In this document: positions 34,084 through 42,052 of the stretch, in pieces
Position numbering within the stretch: position 1 is the stretch's first letter
Layout: every line of letters begins with the position of its first letter
Assembly (NCBI GenBank): GCA_900763875.1
Contig: CAAFLX010000039.1
Coordinates: forward strand, 54,920-118,919
Source of the DNA: Clostridia bacterium
Lineage (GTDB): Bacteria > Bacillota > Clostridia > Christensenellales > CAG-917
Direction: 5' to 3'
Length of the DNA stretch: 64,000 nucleotides
Program-made: the position numbers and the translations under genes
Notes under the pieces: model-generated
What the model saw: the letters and a program-made list of their open reading frames with translations, nothing else
Told to the model about the DNA's origin: nothing
Databases searched by the model: none

Positions 34084-34158
34084 TGGAGCGGGAGACGGGA
34101 TTCGGACCCGCGACTTTCACCTTGGCAAGGTGACACTCTACCACTGAGTCACTCCCGC
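34084..34158 (-). tRNA. tRNA-Gly (GCC), CCA encoded
   Basis: 75 bases on the minus strand: acceptor GCGGGAG/CTCCCGC, anticodon arm CACCT-TGCCA-AGGTG with GCC anticodon, T-arm GCGGGTCCGAATCCCGT, discriminator T, CCA at 34084-34086. It lies about 90 bases upstream of tRNA-Lys and is probably co-transcribed. Confidence 0.95.
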
Positions 34159-34268
34159 AAGCACCATCAACTATACCAAATCAATCCGCAAAAAGCAACA
34201 GTTTTTCGATATAAAAATAAAAAAATTTTGTAAACGCACTTTTTCATTCCTTGTATTAGGGATTTTGC

Positions 34269-34296
34269 TTTACATAAAACCGATTTGTGCTATAAT
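34269..34296 (+). promoter_or_regulatory. Promoter of tRNA-Leu
   Basis: TTTACA (34269-34274), 16 bases, TATAAT (34291-34296), about 12 bases before the tRNA. Confidence 0.75.
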
Positions 34297-34307
34297 AATA
34301 GCGTTTT

Positions 34308-34390
34308 GCGGATGTGGTGAAATTGGCAGACACGTTAGATTTAGGTTCTAATGCGAGAGCGTGCAGGTTCAAGTCCTGTCATCCGTACCA
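34308..34390 (+). tRNA. tRNA-Leu (UAG), CCA encoded
   Basis: 83 bases with the long variable arm of leucine tRNAs (TGCGAGAGCGT). Acceptor GCGGATG/CATCCGT, anticodon loop TTTAGGT in stem TTAGA/TCTAA giving TAG, T-arm GCAGGTTCAAGTCCTGT, encoded CCA at 34388-34390. Confidence 0.95.
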
Positions 34391-34397
34391 TTCAATC

Positions 34398-34425
34398 AAA
34401 AACGAACCTGATTGGTTCGTTTTTT
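34398..34425 (+). terminator. Terminator of tRNA-Leu
   Basis: AAAAACGAACC (34398-34408) pairs with GGTTCGTTTTT (34414-34424). Confidence 0.85.
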
Positions 34426-34429
34426 GCTT

Positions 34430-34668
34430 TCTTGGCAAGAATGACAGGACTTGTGGCAATCTAAGATTGCCAACAAACTATGTTTGTAACCTGCACTGCG
34501 TGCAGCTGACCACAAGCAACGGATAAGGCAAGCGTTTACATTTGCCTTTGCCGTGCGAAGTGGACATAGCAAACAAATAAGCACAAAGTGCCCGTGCAAT
34601 GCACGTGGTGCGACAGCACAATTTGTTTGCGTAGACGCGATTGGTGCGATGCAATTTTTTGCATCGCA
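34430..34668. repeat. Hairpin-dense non-coding stretch with an inverted tRNA-Leu fragment
   Basis: ATGACAGGACTTG at 34441-34453 and AACCTGCAC at 34488-34496 are consecutive parts of the tRNA-Leu 3' half in inverted orientation. They are separated by 34 bases that fold into two perfect hairpins: TGGCAATCTAAGATTGCCA (34454-34472) and ACAAACTATGTTTGT (34473-34487). More small hairpins follow, ending with TGCGATGCAA/TTGCATCGCA (34645-34668), a terminator-like stem. No gene. Confidence 0.6.
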
Positions 34669-34745
34669 TTTTTCGTTTCACGAAATCAAAAATACTGTGC
34701 GCTCCGCTTTATTAAATTCGGCTTGATAATTTTTTGCCTTTCTTC

Positions 34746-34774
34746 TTGATAAAAATTTATCCGTATGATAAAAT
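34746..34774 (+). promoter_or_regulatory. Promoter of the NifU-like/GGGtGRT operon
   Basis: TTGATA (34746-34751), 17 bases, TAAAAT (34769-34774), leader about 40 bases, then GGAGG before the ATG. Confidence 0.7.
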
Positions 34775-34819
34775 GTTGTTTGTAAATATAAATAACACTC
34801 TTTTTGGAGGCAATTATCT

Positions 34820-35521
34820 ATGCAATATTCAAGTGAAGTTGAAAACATGTGTTGCGTTGCAAAAGGTCCGAACCACGGCCCTGCCCCGATCCCCGAAGAA
34901 GGCAAATGGGTGCAAGCAAAAGAGATCAAGGATATCAGCGGTCTCACTCACGGTATCGGCTGGTGCGCTCCTCAACAAGGCGCGTGCAAACTCACGCTCA
35001 ACGTCAAAGACGGCGTGATTCAAGAGGCTCTTGTGGAGACTATCGGTTGCTCCGGTATGACTCACTCTGCGGCTATGGCGGCTGAAATCCTCACCGGCAA
35101 GACCATTTTGGAAGCTCTCAACACCGACCTCGTGTGCGACGCTATCAACACCGCTATGCGTGAACTTTTCTTGCAAATCGCGTACGGCAGAACGCAATCC
35201 GCTTTCTCCGAAGGCGGTCTCGTCATCGGTGCAGGTCTCGAAGACCTCGGCAAAGGTCACCGCAGCCAAGTGGGCACGATGTACTCCACCGTCGCAAAAG
35301 GCCCTCGCTATCTCGAAATGGCTGAAGGCTACGTCACCAAAGTCGCTCTCGACAAAAACAACGAGATCATCGGCTATCAATTCTGCAAGCTCGGCGTGTT
35401 TATGGATATGATCAAAAAGGGCGCGGACGCTAACGAAGCCCTCGCAAAATGCACCGGCACTTACGGAAGATATAAGGCTGAAGACGGCGCTGTGAAGTGG
35501 ATCGATCCGCGTCAAGAATAA
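34820..35521 (+). CDS. NifU-like iron-sulfur cluster scaffold family protein
   Basis: 233 residues resembling the NifU/IscU N-terminal scaffold fold: LTLNVKDGVIQEALVETIGCSGMTHSAAMAAEILTGKT contains the conserved cysteine context, with further cysteines at MCCVAK, WCAPQQ, LVCDAIN and CTGTYGR. It belongs to the long clostridial variant always found beside the GGGtGRT protein; that pairing is family knowledge. It probably holds a transient Fe-S cluster. The RBS GGAGG precedes the ATG. The stop is 15 bases from the next start, so it is one operon. Confidence 0.82.
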   Translation: MQYSSEVENMCCVAKGPNHGPAPIPEEGKWVQAKEIKDISGLTHGIGWCAPQQGACKLTLNVKDGVIQEALVETIGCSGMTHSAAMAAEILTGKTILEALNTDLVCDAINTAMRELFLQIAYGRTQSAFSEGGLVIGAGLEDLGKGHRSQVGTMYSTVAKGPRYLEMAEGYVTKVALDKNNEIIGYQFCKLGVFMDMIKKGADANEALAKCTGTYGRYKAEDGAVKWIDPRQE

Positions 35522-35536
35522 TCGGAGGACGAAACT

Positions 35537-36541
35537 ATGAGTGTAACATTTGAAGGTTATGAAAGAAGAATAGACAAAATCAACGCCACCCTCGCACAAT
35601 ACGGCATCAAAGACCTCGAGGACGCTAGAGCTATCTGCCTCAACAAGGGCGTTGACTGCAATGCTATCGTCAAGGGTATTCAACCCATCTGCTTTGAAAA
35701 CGCCGTTTGGGCGTACACCGTGGGCTGCGCTATCGCAATCAAGAAAAACTGCGTGAACGCCGCAGACGCCGCCGAGGCTATCGGTGAAGGTTTGCAATCT
35801 TTCTGCATCCCCGGCTCTGTTGCAGAGCAACGCAAGGTCGGTCTCGGCCACGGCAACCTCGCCGCTATGCTCCTCAGAGAAAGCACAAAATGCTTCGCTT
35901 TCCTCGCCGGTCACGAATCTTTCGCCGCCGCAGAGGGCGCAATCGGCATTGCAAGAACTGCAAATAAGGTCAGAAAAACTCCGCTCAAAGTCATCCTCAA
36001 CGGTCTTGGCAAGGACGCGGCATTCATCATCTCTCGTATCAACGGATTCACCTACGTCCAAACAAAAATGGACTACTTTGCAGGTGAAGTCAACGTTGTG
36101 AGCGAAACCGCTTACTCCAACGGCGAGCGCGCCGCTGTCAGAGTTTACGGCTGCGACGACGTCACCGAGGGCGTTGCAATCATGCGCCTTGAGGACGTGG
36201 ACGTGTCCATCACCGGCAACTCCACCAACCCCACCCGTTTCCAACACCCCGTTGCAGGCACTTACAAAAAATGGTGCGTTGACAACGGCAAAAAATACTT
36301 CTCCGTCGCATCCGGCGGCGGCACGGGTCGTACCCTCCACCCCGACAATATGGCGGCAGGCCCTGCATCATACGGCATGACCGACACCATGGGCAGAATG
36401 CACTCCGACGCACAATTTGCAGGTTCTTCATCCGTCCCTGCTCACGTCGAAATGATGGGTCTCATCGGTATGGGCAACAACCCCATGGTTGGTGCAAGCG
36501 TTGCATGTGCGGTCGCAGTACAAGAAGGACTTACCAAATAA
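35537..36541 (+). CDS. GGGtGRT protein
   Basis: 334-residue soluble protein named for its SGGGTGRTLHPDNM motif (about residues 256-269). Other marks are YGIKDLEDARAICLNKGVD, GLGHGNLAAMLLRE and the C-terminal GMGNNPMVGASVACAVAVQ. Its biochemical role is not established; constant pairing with the NifU-like scaffold suggests Fe-S or redox chemistry. The RBS CGGAGGA lies before the ATG. Its last 13 codons recur twice downstream (36639-36680 and 36780-36821). Confidence 0.85.
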   Translation: MSVTFEGYERRIDKINATLAQYGIKDLEDARAICLNKGVDCNAIVKGIQPICFENAVWAYTVGCAIAIKKNCVNAADAAEAIGEGLQSFCIPGSVAEQRKVGLGHGNLAAMLLRESTKCFAFLAGHESFAAAEGAIGIARTANKVRKTPLKVILNGLGKDAAFIISRINGFTYVQTKMDYFAGEVNVVSETAYSNGERAAVRVYGCDDVTEGVAIMRLEDVDVSITGNSTNPTRFQHPVAGTYKKWCVDNGKKYFSVASGGGTGRTLHPDNMAAGPASYGMTDTMGRMHSDAQFAGSSSVPAHVEMMGLIGMGNNPMVGASVACAVAVQEGLTK

Positions 36542-36595
36542 TTTATGCGCATAGCAACGCTAAATTGTTTGCGTAGCAAATAGCACCAGTATCAC

Positions 36596-36624
36596 AAAAG
36601 GCACTCTTTGAGTGCCTTTTCTGG
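36596..36624 (+). terminator. Terminator 1 after GGGtGRT
   Basis: AAAAGGCACTC (36596-36606) with GAGTGCCTTTT (36610-36620). Confidence 0.88.
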
Positions 36625-36638
36625 TTGCTTAACAATCG

Positions 36639-36680
36639 GTCGCATGTGCGGTCGCTGTACAAGAGGGACTTACAAAATAA
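36639..36680 (+). pseudogene. Orphan C-terminal tail of a GGGtGRT paralogue, copy 2
   Basis: Forty-two bases translate in frame to VACAVAVQEGLTK-stop, the exact end of the intact gene, with three third-position changes and one C-to-A-type difference absorbed as synonymous. No start or upstream body is present, so this is a remnant. Confidence 0.85.
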
Positions 36681-36737
36681 TCGTTCCGCACTTGCGAACG
36701 AACATTTGCTTTGCGTAGCAAAGTAGAACCAAAACCC

Positions 36738-36764
36738 AAAAGCACCTGCAAAGGTGCTTTTTTG
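36738..36764 (+). terminator. Terminator 2, after the copy-2 tail
   Basis: AAAAGCACCT (36738-36747) with AGGTGCTTTT (36752-36761), then TTT. Confidence 0.88.
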
Positions 36765-36779
36765 GTTCTATAAAATGCG

Positions 36780-36821
36780 GTTGCTTGCGCTGTTGCTGTG
36801 CAAGAAGGTTTGACGAAGTAA
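36780..36821 (+). pseudogene. Orphan C-terminal tail of a GGGtGRT paralogue, copy 3
   Basis: Again VACAVAVQEGLTK-stop, but with many synonymous differences from the intact gene (for example GTTGCTTGCGCTGTTGCTGT at its start). Same protein, different codons: a remnant of a diverged but once functional paralogue. Confidence 0.85.
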
Positions 36822-36855
36822 GAAAAACCTACTAAACAGTAGCATTTTTAAGAAT

Positions 36856-36893
36856 ATAGCACCTATCGCAATTTCTTGATAGGTGCTATTTTT
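36856..36893 (+). terminator. Terminator 3, after the copy-3 tail
   Basis: ATAGCACCTATC (36856-36867) with GATAGGTGCTAT (36878-36889), then TTTTT. Confidence 0.88.
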
Positions 36894-37017
36894 ATATCTA
36901 AAAGTGTTCCGTTTGGGAAAGAAATGTAAACAATGTTTACCGTTTGTTTACTGAATTTTCAAAAGGTAAACAAAACTGCTACTAAAGAGAGTGCTTTTCA
37001 CCACGTTTCATTTGCTA

Positions 37018-37479
37018 TCATTTTATTATTCCAAGTTCTCTATCAAAATATTTTAATGTAGTAAATCTATATTTTTTCTCTATAAATTCGTCGCCGCCAT
37101 TCATACGGAAATCTATGTACCCTTCTAAATATTTTTGGAATTTTTTGATAACAAAATAGAATTTGTTTGCTAATTCGACATATTCTTTATTATCTATTTG
37201 TGTCTCATCGCCCACATATTTTGAATCATTGACTATTACGGCTTTTGAAAAATCTATACCCGTTACAGAGTCAGTTTCACGATTGGTATTCTTAAACTTG
37301 TAGCAATAATTATGTCTTATGTTAGTTCTAAATGGTAGAGCAAATCTATTTCCTTGAATGGATATTACCATTACTACATATGGTCTTGTCGGCTTATTCT
37401 CAATTTCCGGAAAACAATTAGAAGGATAATCGGCATAAAAATCCATAGAGAGCTTATTTAATGTAAAAACTTTTTGCAT
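37018..37479 (-). CDS. Type III toxin, TenpN/ToxN-like endoribonuclease
   Basis: 153 residues starting MQKVFTLNKLSMDFYADY. The family pattern is seen in RPYVVMVISIQGNRFALPF, RTNIRHNYCY, GIDFSKAVIVND and the end YRFTTLKYFDRELGI, matching my recollection of TenpIN/ToxN-AbiQ toxins, which cut RNA and are held inactive by repeated RNA pseudoknots. The diagnostic upstream array is present: promoter, two repeats and terminator at 37502-37660. The ATG at 37479 is chosen because GAGG sits just before it and after the terminator; a longer frame to 37518 would run through the hairpin. Composition is more A/T-rich than neighbouring core genes, suggesting transfer. Confidence 0.82.
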   Translation of the reverse strand: MQKVFTLNKLSMDFYADYPSNCFPEIENKPTRPYVVMVISIQGNRFALPFRTNIRHNYCYKFKNTNRETDSVTGIDFSKAVIVNDSKYVGDETQIDNKEYVELANKFYFVIKKFQKYLEGYIDFRMNGGDEFIEKKYRFTTLKYFDRELGIIK

Positions 37480-37501
37480 AATACCTCTTTGGTAAAAGAT
37501 A

Positions 37502-37523
37502 GCCCCTTGCTCTCGCAAGGGGC
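37502..37523 (-). terminator. Hairpin between antitoxin repeats and toxin
   Basis: GCCCCTTGC, loop GAGA, GCAAGGGGC: nine perfect pairs, then TATCTTTT. In type III systems this attenuator sets the antitoxin RNA to toxin mRNA ratio. Confidence 0.85.
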
Positions 37524-37528
37524 GTAAT

Positions 37529-37613
37529 CTTCAAACGGGATTTCTTTTTTAGGTGTTACCCTCACACCATATCTTCATTCGGAATTTCTTTAACGTGCTA
37601 TCCTCGCACATAT
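37529..37613 (-). ncRNA. Type III antitoxin RNA: two pseudoknot-type repeats
   Basis: Repeat 1 is 37573-37613 (41 bases) and repeat 2 is 37529-37572 (44 bases), reading ATATG...TGAAG on the minus strand. Each has a small stem (GTGC/GCAC in repeat 1, GGTGT/ACACC in repeat 2) around the conserved loop GAGGRTA, then AAAGAAATYCCG. The loop GGA can pair with UCC in repeat 1, and GGG with CCC in repeat 2. Both helices covary between units, which supports an H-type pseudoknot. Transcription should start at about 37620. Confidence 0.8.
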
Positions 37614-37627
37614 CATTTTCTATTTGT

Positions 37628-37656
37628 ATTATAATCTTTTACTAATTGGTTGTCAA
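37628..37656 (-). promoter_or_regulatory. Consensus promoter of the type III toxin-antitoxin locus
   Basis: Minus-strand TTGACA (37651-37656), 17 bases, TATAAT (37628-37633): a perfect match in both boxes. Confidence 0.9.
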
Positions 37657-37660
37657 TATG

Positions 37661-38080
37661 TTATGACAAGTTAATTTTTAACATTTTTACATATGTATTA
37701 TATGAAAAAATTGTTTTTTTAGTCAATAGTTAATACGTTTCCAGAAGTTTGAGCCAAATATGAAACTTTTGGAATTATATTATTTCAGATATGGGCAACG
37801 CCTTAAGCCAAGCAACGGCGGAAGATTTTTGCGTTGACACAACGAAAAACACTCAAAATCTTGCCGACAGGATTTCACACCAAAGCGAGAGCGAGCATAA
37901 AGAGCAATCGGACGATTGATTGAAATCAAAGGATAAAAACGGAAAATGAAGAGTGCTTTGGGTATTCTTCATTTTTTTTATTGACAAATCTAAGAAGTTG
38001 CCAAATAATGGATTCATCGTAACGCTTACGTTATAAAAAATATTCAATTTAGATGCCATATCTATATAAAAGGAGTTGTT
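37661..38080. other. A/T-rich gene-poor gap
   Basis: A 42-codon open frame at 37791-37919 (MGNALSQATAEDFCVD...) has no RBS and no recognised relatives; nothing else is supportable. The M3 peptidase RBS (AAAGGAG) is at its right end. Confidence 0.5.
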
Positions 38081-39766
38081 ATGAAAGTTTGCGATATTCC
38101 CTATGTAAGATGCGACGTTCAAGACGTCAAAAAAGCCTATGAAAAGTGCATCGACAGCATCAAAAACGCAAAGTCGGCACAAGACGTGATTGCCGCAAGA
38201 AAAGAGTTGCTTGCAGTCACCGAGGAGCTGAATACCGAGGCGGCATTGTCATATATGCGCTGGTCGTGCAACACCAAAGACGAGTTCTACAAGGCGGAGA
38301 AAGAATACTACGAACAAAACTCTCCCCTGCTTTCGGGCGTGCAAATTGCGTATATGCAAGCTATGATGTCAACGCCCTTCCGCGCCGAGGTTGAAAAGCA
38401 ACTGCCCGTCACCGTGTACAAGAATTTTGAGGTTTCTCTCAAAGCTCTTGACGAGAGAATCGTGCCCGACCTCCAAGAAGAAAGCGCAATCGTCAACGAA
38501 TACGCACAATTTATGAGCGAATTTACCGTCGATTTCCGCGGCGAGAAAATGCCTCTGACCATTTTGCGCAGATATATGGAGGACGCAGATCGCAATACGA
38601 GAAAAGAGGCATTCGACGCTTTGGGCGAAGTTTTTGAACAAAACAGCGATATTCTCGACGGCACGTTCGACAGGCTCGTCAAAGTGCGTGACCGTATGGC
38701 TAAAAAGATGGGTTATAAGGACTTTGTGGAGCTTGGCTATTATCGTATGGGCAGAATTTGCTATGACCGCGATATGGTGGAAAAATTCCGCCAAAACGTG
38801 CTAAACGATATTGTACCCGTCGTCAGCTGCATCCGCACCGCACGCGCAAAGAGCATGGGCATCGACGATATGAAACTCTACGACTACGGCGTGTGCTTTG
38901 CATCAGGCGACCCCACCCCCGTTCTGAACGCCGAGCAAATGTTTGAAAAAGGTCGTGAAATGTATCACGAAATGAGCAACCAAACGGGCGAATTTATCGA
39001 TATGATGATTGAGAACGACGCCTTTGACGTTATGTCGCGCGAGGGCAAATGGGGCGGCGGTTATTGCACAGAATTTGCAAAGTATAAACAACCTTTCATT
39101 CTTGCAAACTTCAACGGTACGGCAGGCGACGTAGACGTGCTTACGCACGAGGCAGGACACGCATTTGCCGCATACCTCTCTTTCAAAAACAACCACGACC
39201 CCGAATCCGCTTTCGGTATGGAAACTGCAGAAACGCACTCGATGAGTATGGAATGTTTCTGCTGGAAGTTTATGGACAAGTTCTTCAAGGAGCGCGCAAA
39301 CGACTATAAGTTCAAGCACTTGTTTGACAACCTCTCTTTCCTCACCTACGGCACTATCGTGGACGCTTTCCAACACGTCGTCTACGAGCACCCCGAACTT
39401 ACCCCCGCTCAAAGAAACGAGGAATGGAATAAGCTCGAAGCAAAGTTCCGCCCCTACCTCAACACAAAAGGCATGCGCTACTTCGACAAGGGCACAAGAT
39501 GGCAATATCAAATGCACATCTACGAAATGCCTTTCTACTATATCGACTACTGCCTTGCGCAGTCGGACGCGTTGCAATTCCTCTTCAAGTCCCTCGACGA
39601 CTATCAAGACGCTTTCAACCGCTATCTCACTTTCACCTCGAAAGGAGGAACGGAGCTGTTTACGGATATGCTAAAAGAAGCAGGCATCAACTCGCCCTTT
39701 GAAGACGGCGCACTCAAAGAGGTTGCCCAAAAGAGCGAGGCTCTGCTCGAAAAACTTTCAAAATAG
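38081..39766 (+). CDS. M3 family oligoendopeptidase
   Basis: Zinc metallopeptidase of 561 residues that cuts short peptides inside the cell (oligoendopeptidase F-like). The catalytic HEAGH lies in VDVLTHEAGHAFAAYL (about residue 350) with the third zinc ligand Glu in ETHSMSMECFCWKF further on. Near the C-terminus RWQYQMHIYEMPFYYIDYCLAQ is typical of the M3 fold. There is no signal peptide. The RBS AAAGGAG precedes the ATG, and a strong terminator follows at 39826. Confidence 0.95.
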   Translation: MKVCDIPYVRCDVQDVKKAYEKCIDSIKNAKSAQDVIAARKELLAVTEELNTEAALSYMRWSCNTKDEFYKAEKEYYEQNSPLLSGVQIAYMQAMMSTPFRAEVEKQLPVTVYKNFEVSLKALDERIVPDLQEESAIVNEYAQFMSEFTVDFRGEKMPLTILRRYMEDADRNTRKEAFDALGEVFEQNSDILDGTFDRLVKVRDRMAKKMGYKDFVELGYYRMGRICYDRDMVEKFRQNVLNDIVPVVSCIRTARAKSMGIDDMKLYDYGVCFASGDPTPVLNAEQMFEKGREMYHEMSNQTGEFIDMMIENDAFDVMSREGKWGGGYCTEFAKYKQPFILANFNGTAGDVDVLTHEAGHAFAAYLSFKNNHDPESAFGMETAETHSMSMECFCWKFMDKFFKERANDYKFKHLFDNLSFLTYGTIVDAFQHVVYEHPELTPAQRNEEWNKLEAKFRPYLNTKGMRYFDKGTRWQYQMHIYEMPFYYIDYCLAQSDALQFLFKSLDDYQDAFNRYLTFTSKGGTELFTDMLKEAGINSPFEDGALKEVAQKSEALLEKLSK

Positions 39767-39825
39767 CCTTTTGAAAGCAAAAAAAAACGAATGTCTAACC
39801 GCTCGTTTTTGAAAAATCAACGTGA

Positions 39826-39851
39826 AAAAGCGTCGCTGTTGCGACGCTTTT
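39826..39851 (+). terminator. Terminator of the M3 peptidase gene
   Basis: AAAAGCGTCGC (39826-39836), loop TGTT, GCGACGCTTTT (39841-39851). Confidence 0.92.
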
Positions 39852-39993
39852 CGTTTGACGTTTTTATTGCGATTTTGCTTTTGTTAAACACCTAAACGCT
39901 TTGCGTTTTCCTTGCAAAACGCAAGGCTCGAAGTTGCAAACCTCATCAACGCAGAACTTAAACCTAAGCCAACACCCAAACTAAAAATTGAAA

Positions 39994-40599
39994 TCAATAA
40001 CCCAATTCTTCGTTTATGAGGACGACTTCATAAGGACAGTTGGTGGGTTTGCGCCAAAGCACAACAAGACCTTTGCATATGCGTTCGGGGCTTGAACAAT
40101 CATAGCATCTGTCCCCTTTCACGGCGCAAGGCGTGTTTTTGTGCAAGCGTTGTGCGTTCTTTGGAGCGGCAATATTCCTTGCGCGCCACATAGCCTTGTC
40201 AAAGTCGGGGGCAATCTTGTTTTTGCCAACGATTATATACACCTTTTCGTGTCCGTACAACTCCCCTGCAACTCTGTTGCAGTTGCCATCGATATTGACA
40301 ATCTCGCCCGTTTCGGCAACGCCGTTTGCACTTGTCAAAAACACGTCGGCCGTGAGAGAATCTTTCATAACTTCTACGGGTGTTTTTCCGTCGGGGTTGT
40401 CAAAGCGATAAAGCACTTTGTTGTGCGTTTCGAGCATCTTCAAAACGCCCATCTCATCGAGAGTGACGCTGCCGCCAAAGCCTACGCTTTTGCCGTCTAT
40501 TTGATTGTTGAGATACTCGCTTGCGCTCTGTGCCGTGTCAAAGCACGAAACGCAAAATCCGCGCTTTTCGAGATTGGTTTTGAGTGTTGAAAAATCCAT
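39994..40599 (-). CDS. LUD-domain protein (lactate utilisation LutC/YkgG-like)
   Basis: 201 residues. The LUD fold is shown by SVGFGGSVTLDEMGVLKML, DVFLTSANGVAETGEIVNIDGNCNRVAG and VYIIVGKNKIAPDFDKAMWRARNIAAPKNAQRL. A C-terminal cysteine cluster (C-x5-C-x2-C-x5-C: CAVKGDRCYDCSSPERIC) is common in the clostridial branch. The lutA/lutB partners are absent, so lactate oxidation cannot be claimed. The ATG at 40599 has the RBS AGGAAAG; the upstream frame would cross the terminator at 40617. Confidence 0.88.
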   Translation of the reverse strand: MDFSTLKTNLEKRGFCVSCFDTAQSASEYLNNQIDGKSVGFGGSVTLDEMGVLKMLETHNKVLYRFDNPDGKTPVEVMKDSLTADVFLTSANGVAETGEIVNIDGNCNRVAGELYGHEKVYIIVGKNKIAPDFDKAMWRARNIAAPKNAQRLHKNTPCAVKGDRCYDCSSPERICKGLVVLWRKPTNCPYEVVLINEELGY

Positions 40600-40616
40600 A
40601 CTTTCCTTATTCTTGT

Positions 40617-40647
40617 AAAAGCGCAACGGTTTGACCGTTGCGCTTTT
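40617..40647 (-). terminator. Terminator after the Pro/Glu-rich membrane protein gene
   Basis: AAAAGCGCAACGG (40617-40629) with CCGTTGCGCTTTT (40635-40647), a 13-bp perfect stem. Confidence 0.92.
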
Positions 40648-40652
40648 CGTCG

Positions 40653-41873
40653 TTATTGATATCTTATTATGTCCGTTTGGGCGAAGTTCTTGATTTCTCT
40701 CATATGGCTGTTTGCCTCTTCAAAAGTGTTTTGCGCAGAGCCTTTGTGAACGTAGGTCTTGCGTTTTAGCACAAAGAAGAATTTGCCGTCTGCCGCCTCG
40801 ATGGTGTACGTGCCGATGAGTGCGTGAGATTTGAAACGGTTGATTGCACGCTCGCAATACTCTTGCGCGGAGTAGTTGGAGCTTTCATAGATATTGTTGC
40901 CGCTTGCATCATAAAGAGTGTAGAACCACTCTTGCGTGCCGTCCTCTTTGTCAACGTGCTCGACAACGTACTTGCCGTAAATGACGGACTCGTCAAAGCC
41001 TGCAACGGGCTTGGGAGCGTTGCGCTTGTTCTTGGGCGTTTTGAGCGCAAGGAACGGAGGAGCAACTTTCTTGATGACGACTTTCTTGTCCTTGTTGGCG
41101 TTGAGAGCCTCCAGCTCAGCCTCTTTTGCGGCTAGTTTCTTTGCAAGTGCAGGCGTAGGCGTGCCTTCATAGTAGCAAGCGTCTTCGGGGTCGTAATAAT
41201 ATCCCTCGTAAGTGCCGTCGTACTTCGACCAATCGTCGGGTTTCTTCTTGACGACTTTCTTTGCCGCAGGCTTTGCAACGCCCTGTTTCTTCGGCTCTTC
41301 GACAGGCTCTTCATAAGGTGCGGGAGCAGGCTCTTGTTGAGGTTCAGGCTCAACGACAGGAGCGGGTGCAGGCTCTTCAATCGGCGCAGGCTCTTGGACG
41401 GGAGTCGGCTCTTCAACGGGAGCAGGTGCAGGCTCTTGTTGCTTGACCTCTTCTTGAACAGGCTCGGAAGCGGGTTCTTGTACAGGCTCTTGTACTGGCT
41501 CTTGCACCGACGCAAATTCCTCGACGGGTGCAGGCTCTTGGACAGGCTCTTGGACAGGCTCTTGTTGCGGAGCGTCTTCTTGCGGCGCAGGCTCGTCGTC
41601 TTTTGCCTTGCGAGCTTTGTTGCGCATAAGACCAAAAAGTTCAAGACGCTTTTGCGCTATCTTTTGGTTGAGGCGCATTTCCTCGCCCGTGACGCCGTAT
41701 TCGGCATAAAATTCGTTTTCGGCTTTGTCTTCCTTTTTGTCGTTGCGCTCTTTTATGGATTTGACGATGTTCACCACCAAAACCGCAACAAGTGCGAGCG
41801 CGGCGATAATGAGTACGACAAGAACAATCACTGCGGCGGCTCCGTCAAGCGGGCCGATTTTGAAATCTGGCAT
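40653..41873 (-). CDS. Membrane protein with Pro/Glu/Gln repeats and DUF1508-like C-terminus
   Basis: 406 residues. One membrane helix near the start (residues about 13-38), then a charged segment, then about 110 residues of low-complexity EPVQEP/EEPAP-type repeats (about 95-205), a basic PAAKKVVKKK stretch and a C-terminal pair of beta-rich units (VIYGKYVVEHVDK...WFYTLYDASGNNIYESSNY and GTYTIEAADGKFFFVLKRKTY) like DUF1508/YegP. The repeats should span the wall or cytoplasm as an extended arm. The RBS AAGGGAG precedes the ATG. Function unknown. Confidence 0.75.
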   Translation of the reverse strand: MPDFKIGPLDGAAAVIVLVVLIIAALALVAVLVVNIVKSIKERNDKKEDKAENEFYAEYGVTGEEMRLNQKIAQKRLELFGLMRNKARKAKDDEPAPQEDAPQQEPVQEPVQEPAPVEEFASVQEPVQEPVQEPASEPVQEEVKQQEPAPAPVEEPTPVQEPAPIEEPAPAPVVEPEPQQEPAPAPYEEPVEEPKKQGVAKPAAKKVVKKKPDDWSKYDGTYEGYYYDPEDACYYEGTPTPALAKKLAAKEAELEALNANKDKKVVIKKVAPPFLALKTPKNKRNAPKPVAGFDESVIYGKYVVEHVDKEDGTQEWFYTLYDASGNNIYESSNYSAQEYCERAINRFKSHALIGTYTIEAADGKFFFVLKRKTYVHKGSAQNTFEEANSHMREIKNFAQTDIIRYQ

Positions 41874-42052
41874 AGTTCCACTCCCTTATCAGAGTATTAT
41901 AAACATATTTATATTAGCACACAATGCGCGTGTGCGCAATACATTTTTATTTTTTTGTGCCAAAAGACGCCGATAGTCGCCAATAATCGCATAAAATGCG
42001 GCGAAATTCAAGGCGTTAGCACGTCTAGAATATGCAAATATCCGCCTAAAAT

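Noticed and set aside
34829..36340. 503-codon open frame on the minus strand opposite the NifU-like and GGGtGRT genes
   Set aside because: It is the mirror of two well-recognised genes with ribosome sites; its translation matches no family and is explained by codon bias.
36542..37017. CRISPR or mobile-element explanation for the repeated tails and terminators
   Set aside because: Repeats are coding tails with synonymous changes and distinct terminators; there is no spacer pattern, inverted repeat or target duplication.
37791..37919. Small 42-codon ORF
   Set aside because: No ribosome site, no relatives known to me and an equally good frame overlaps it; kept only as a remark in the gap entry.
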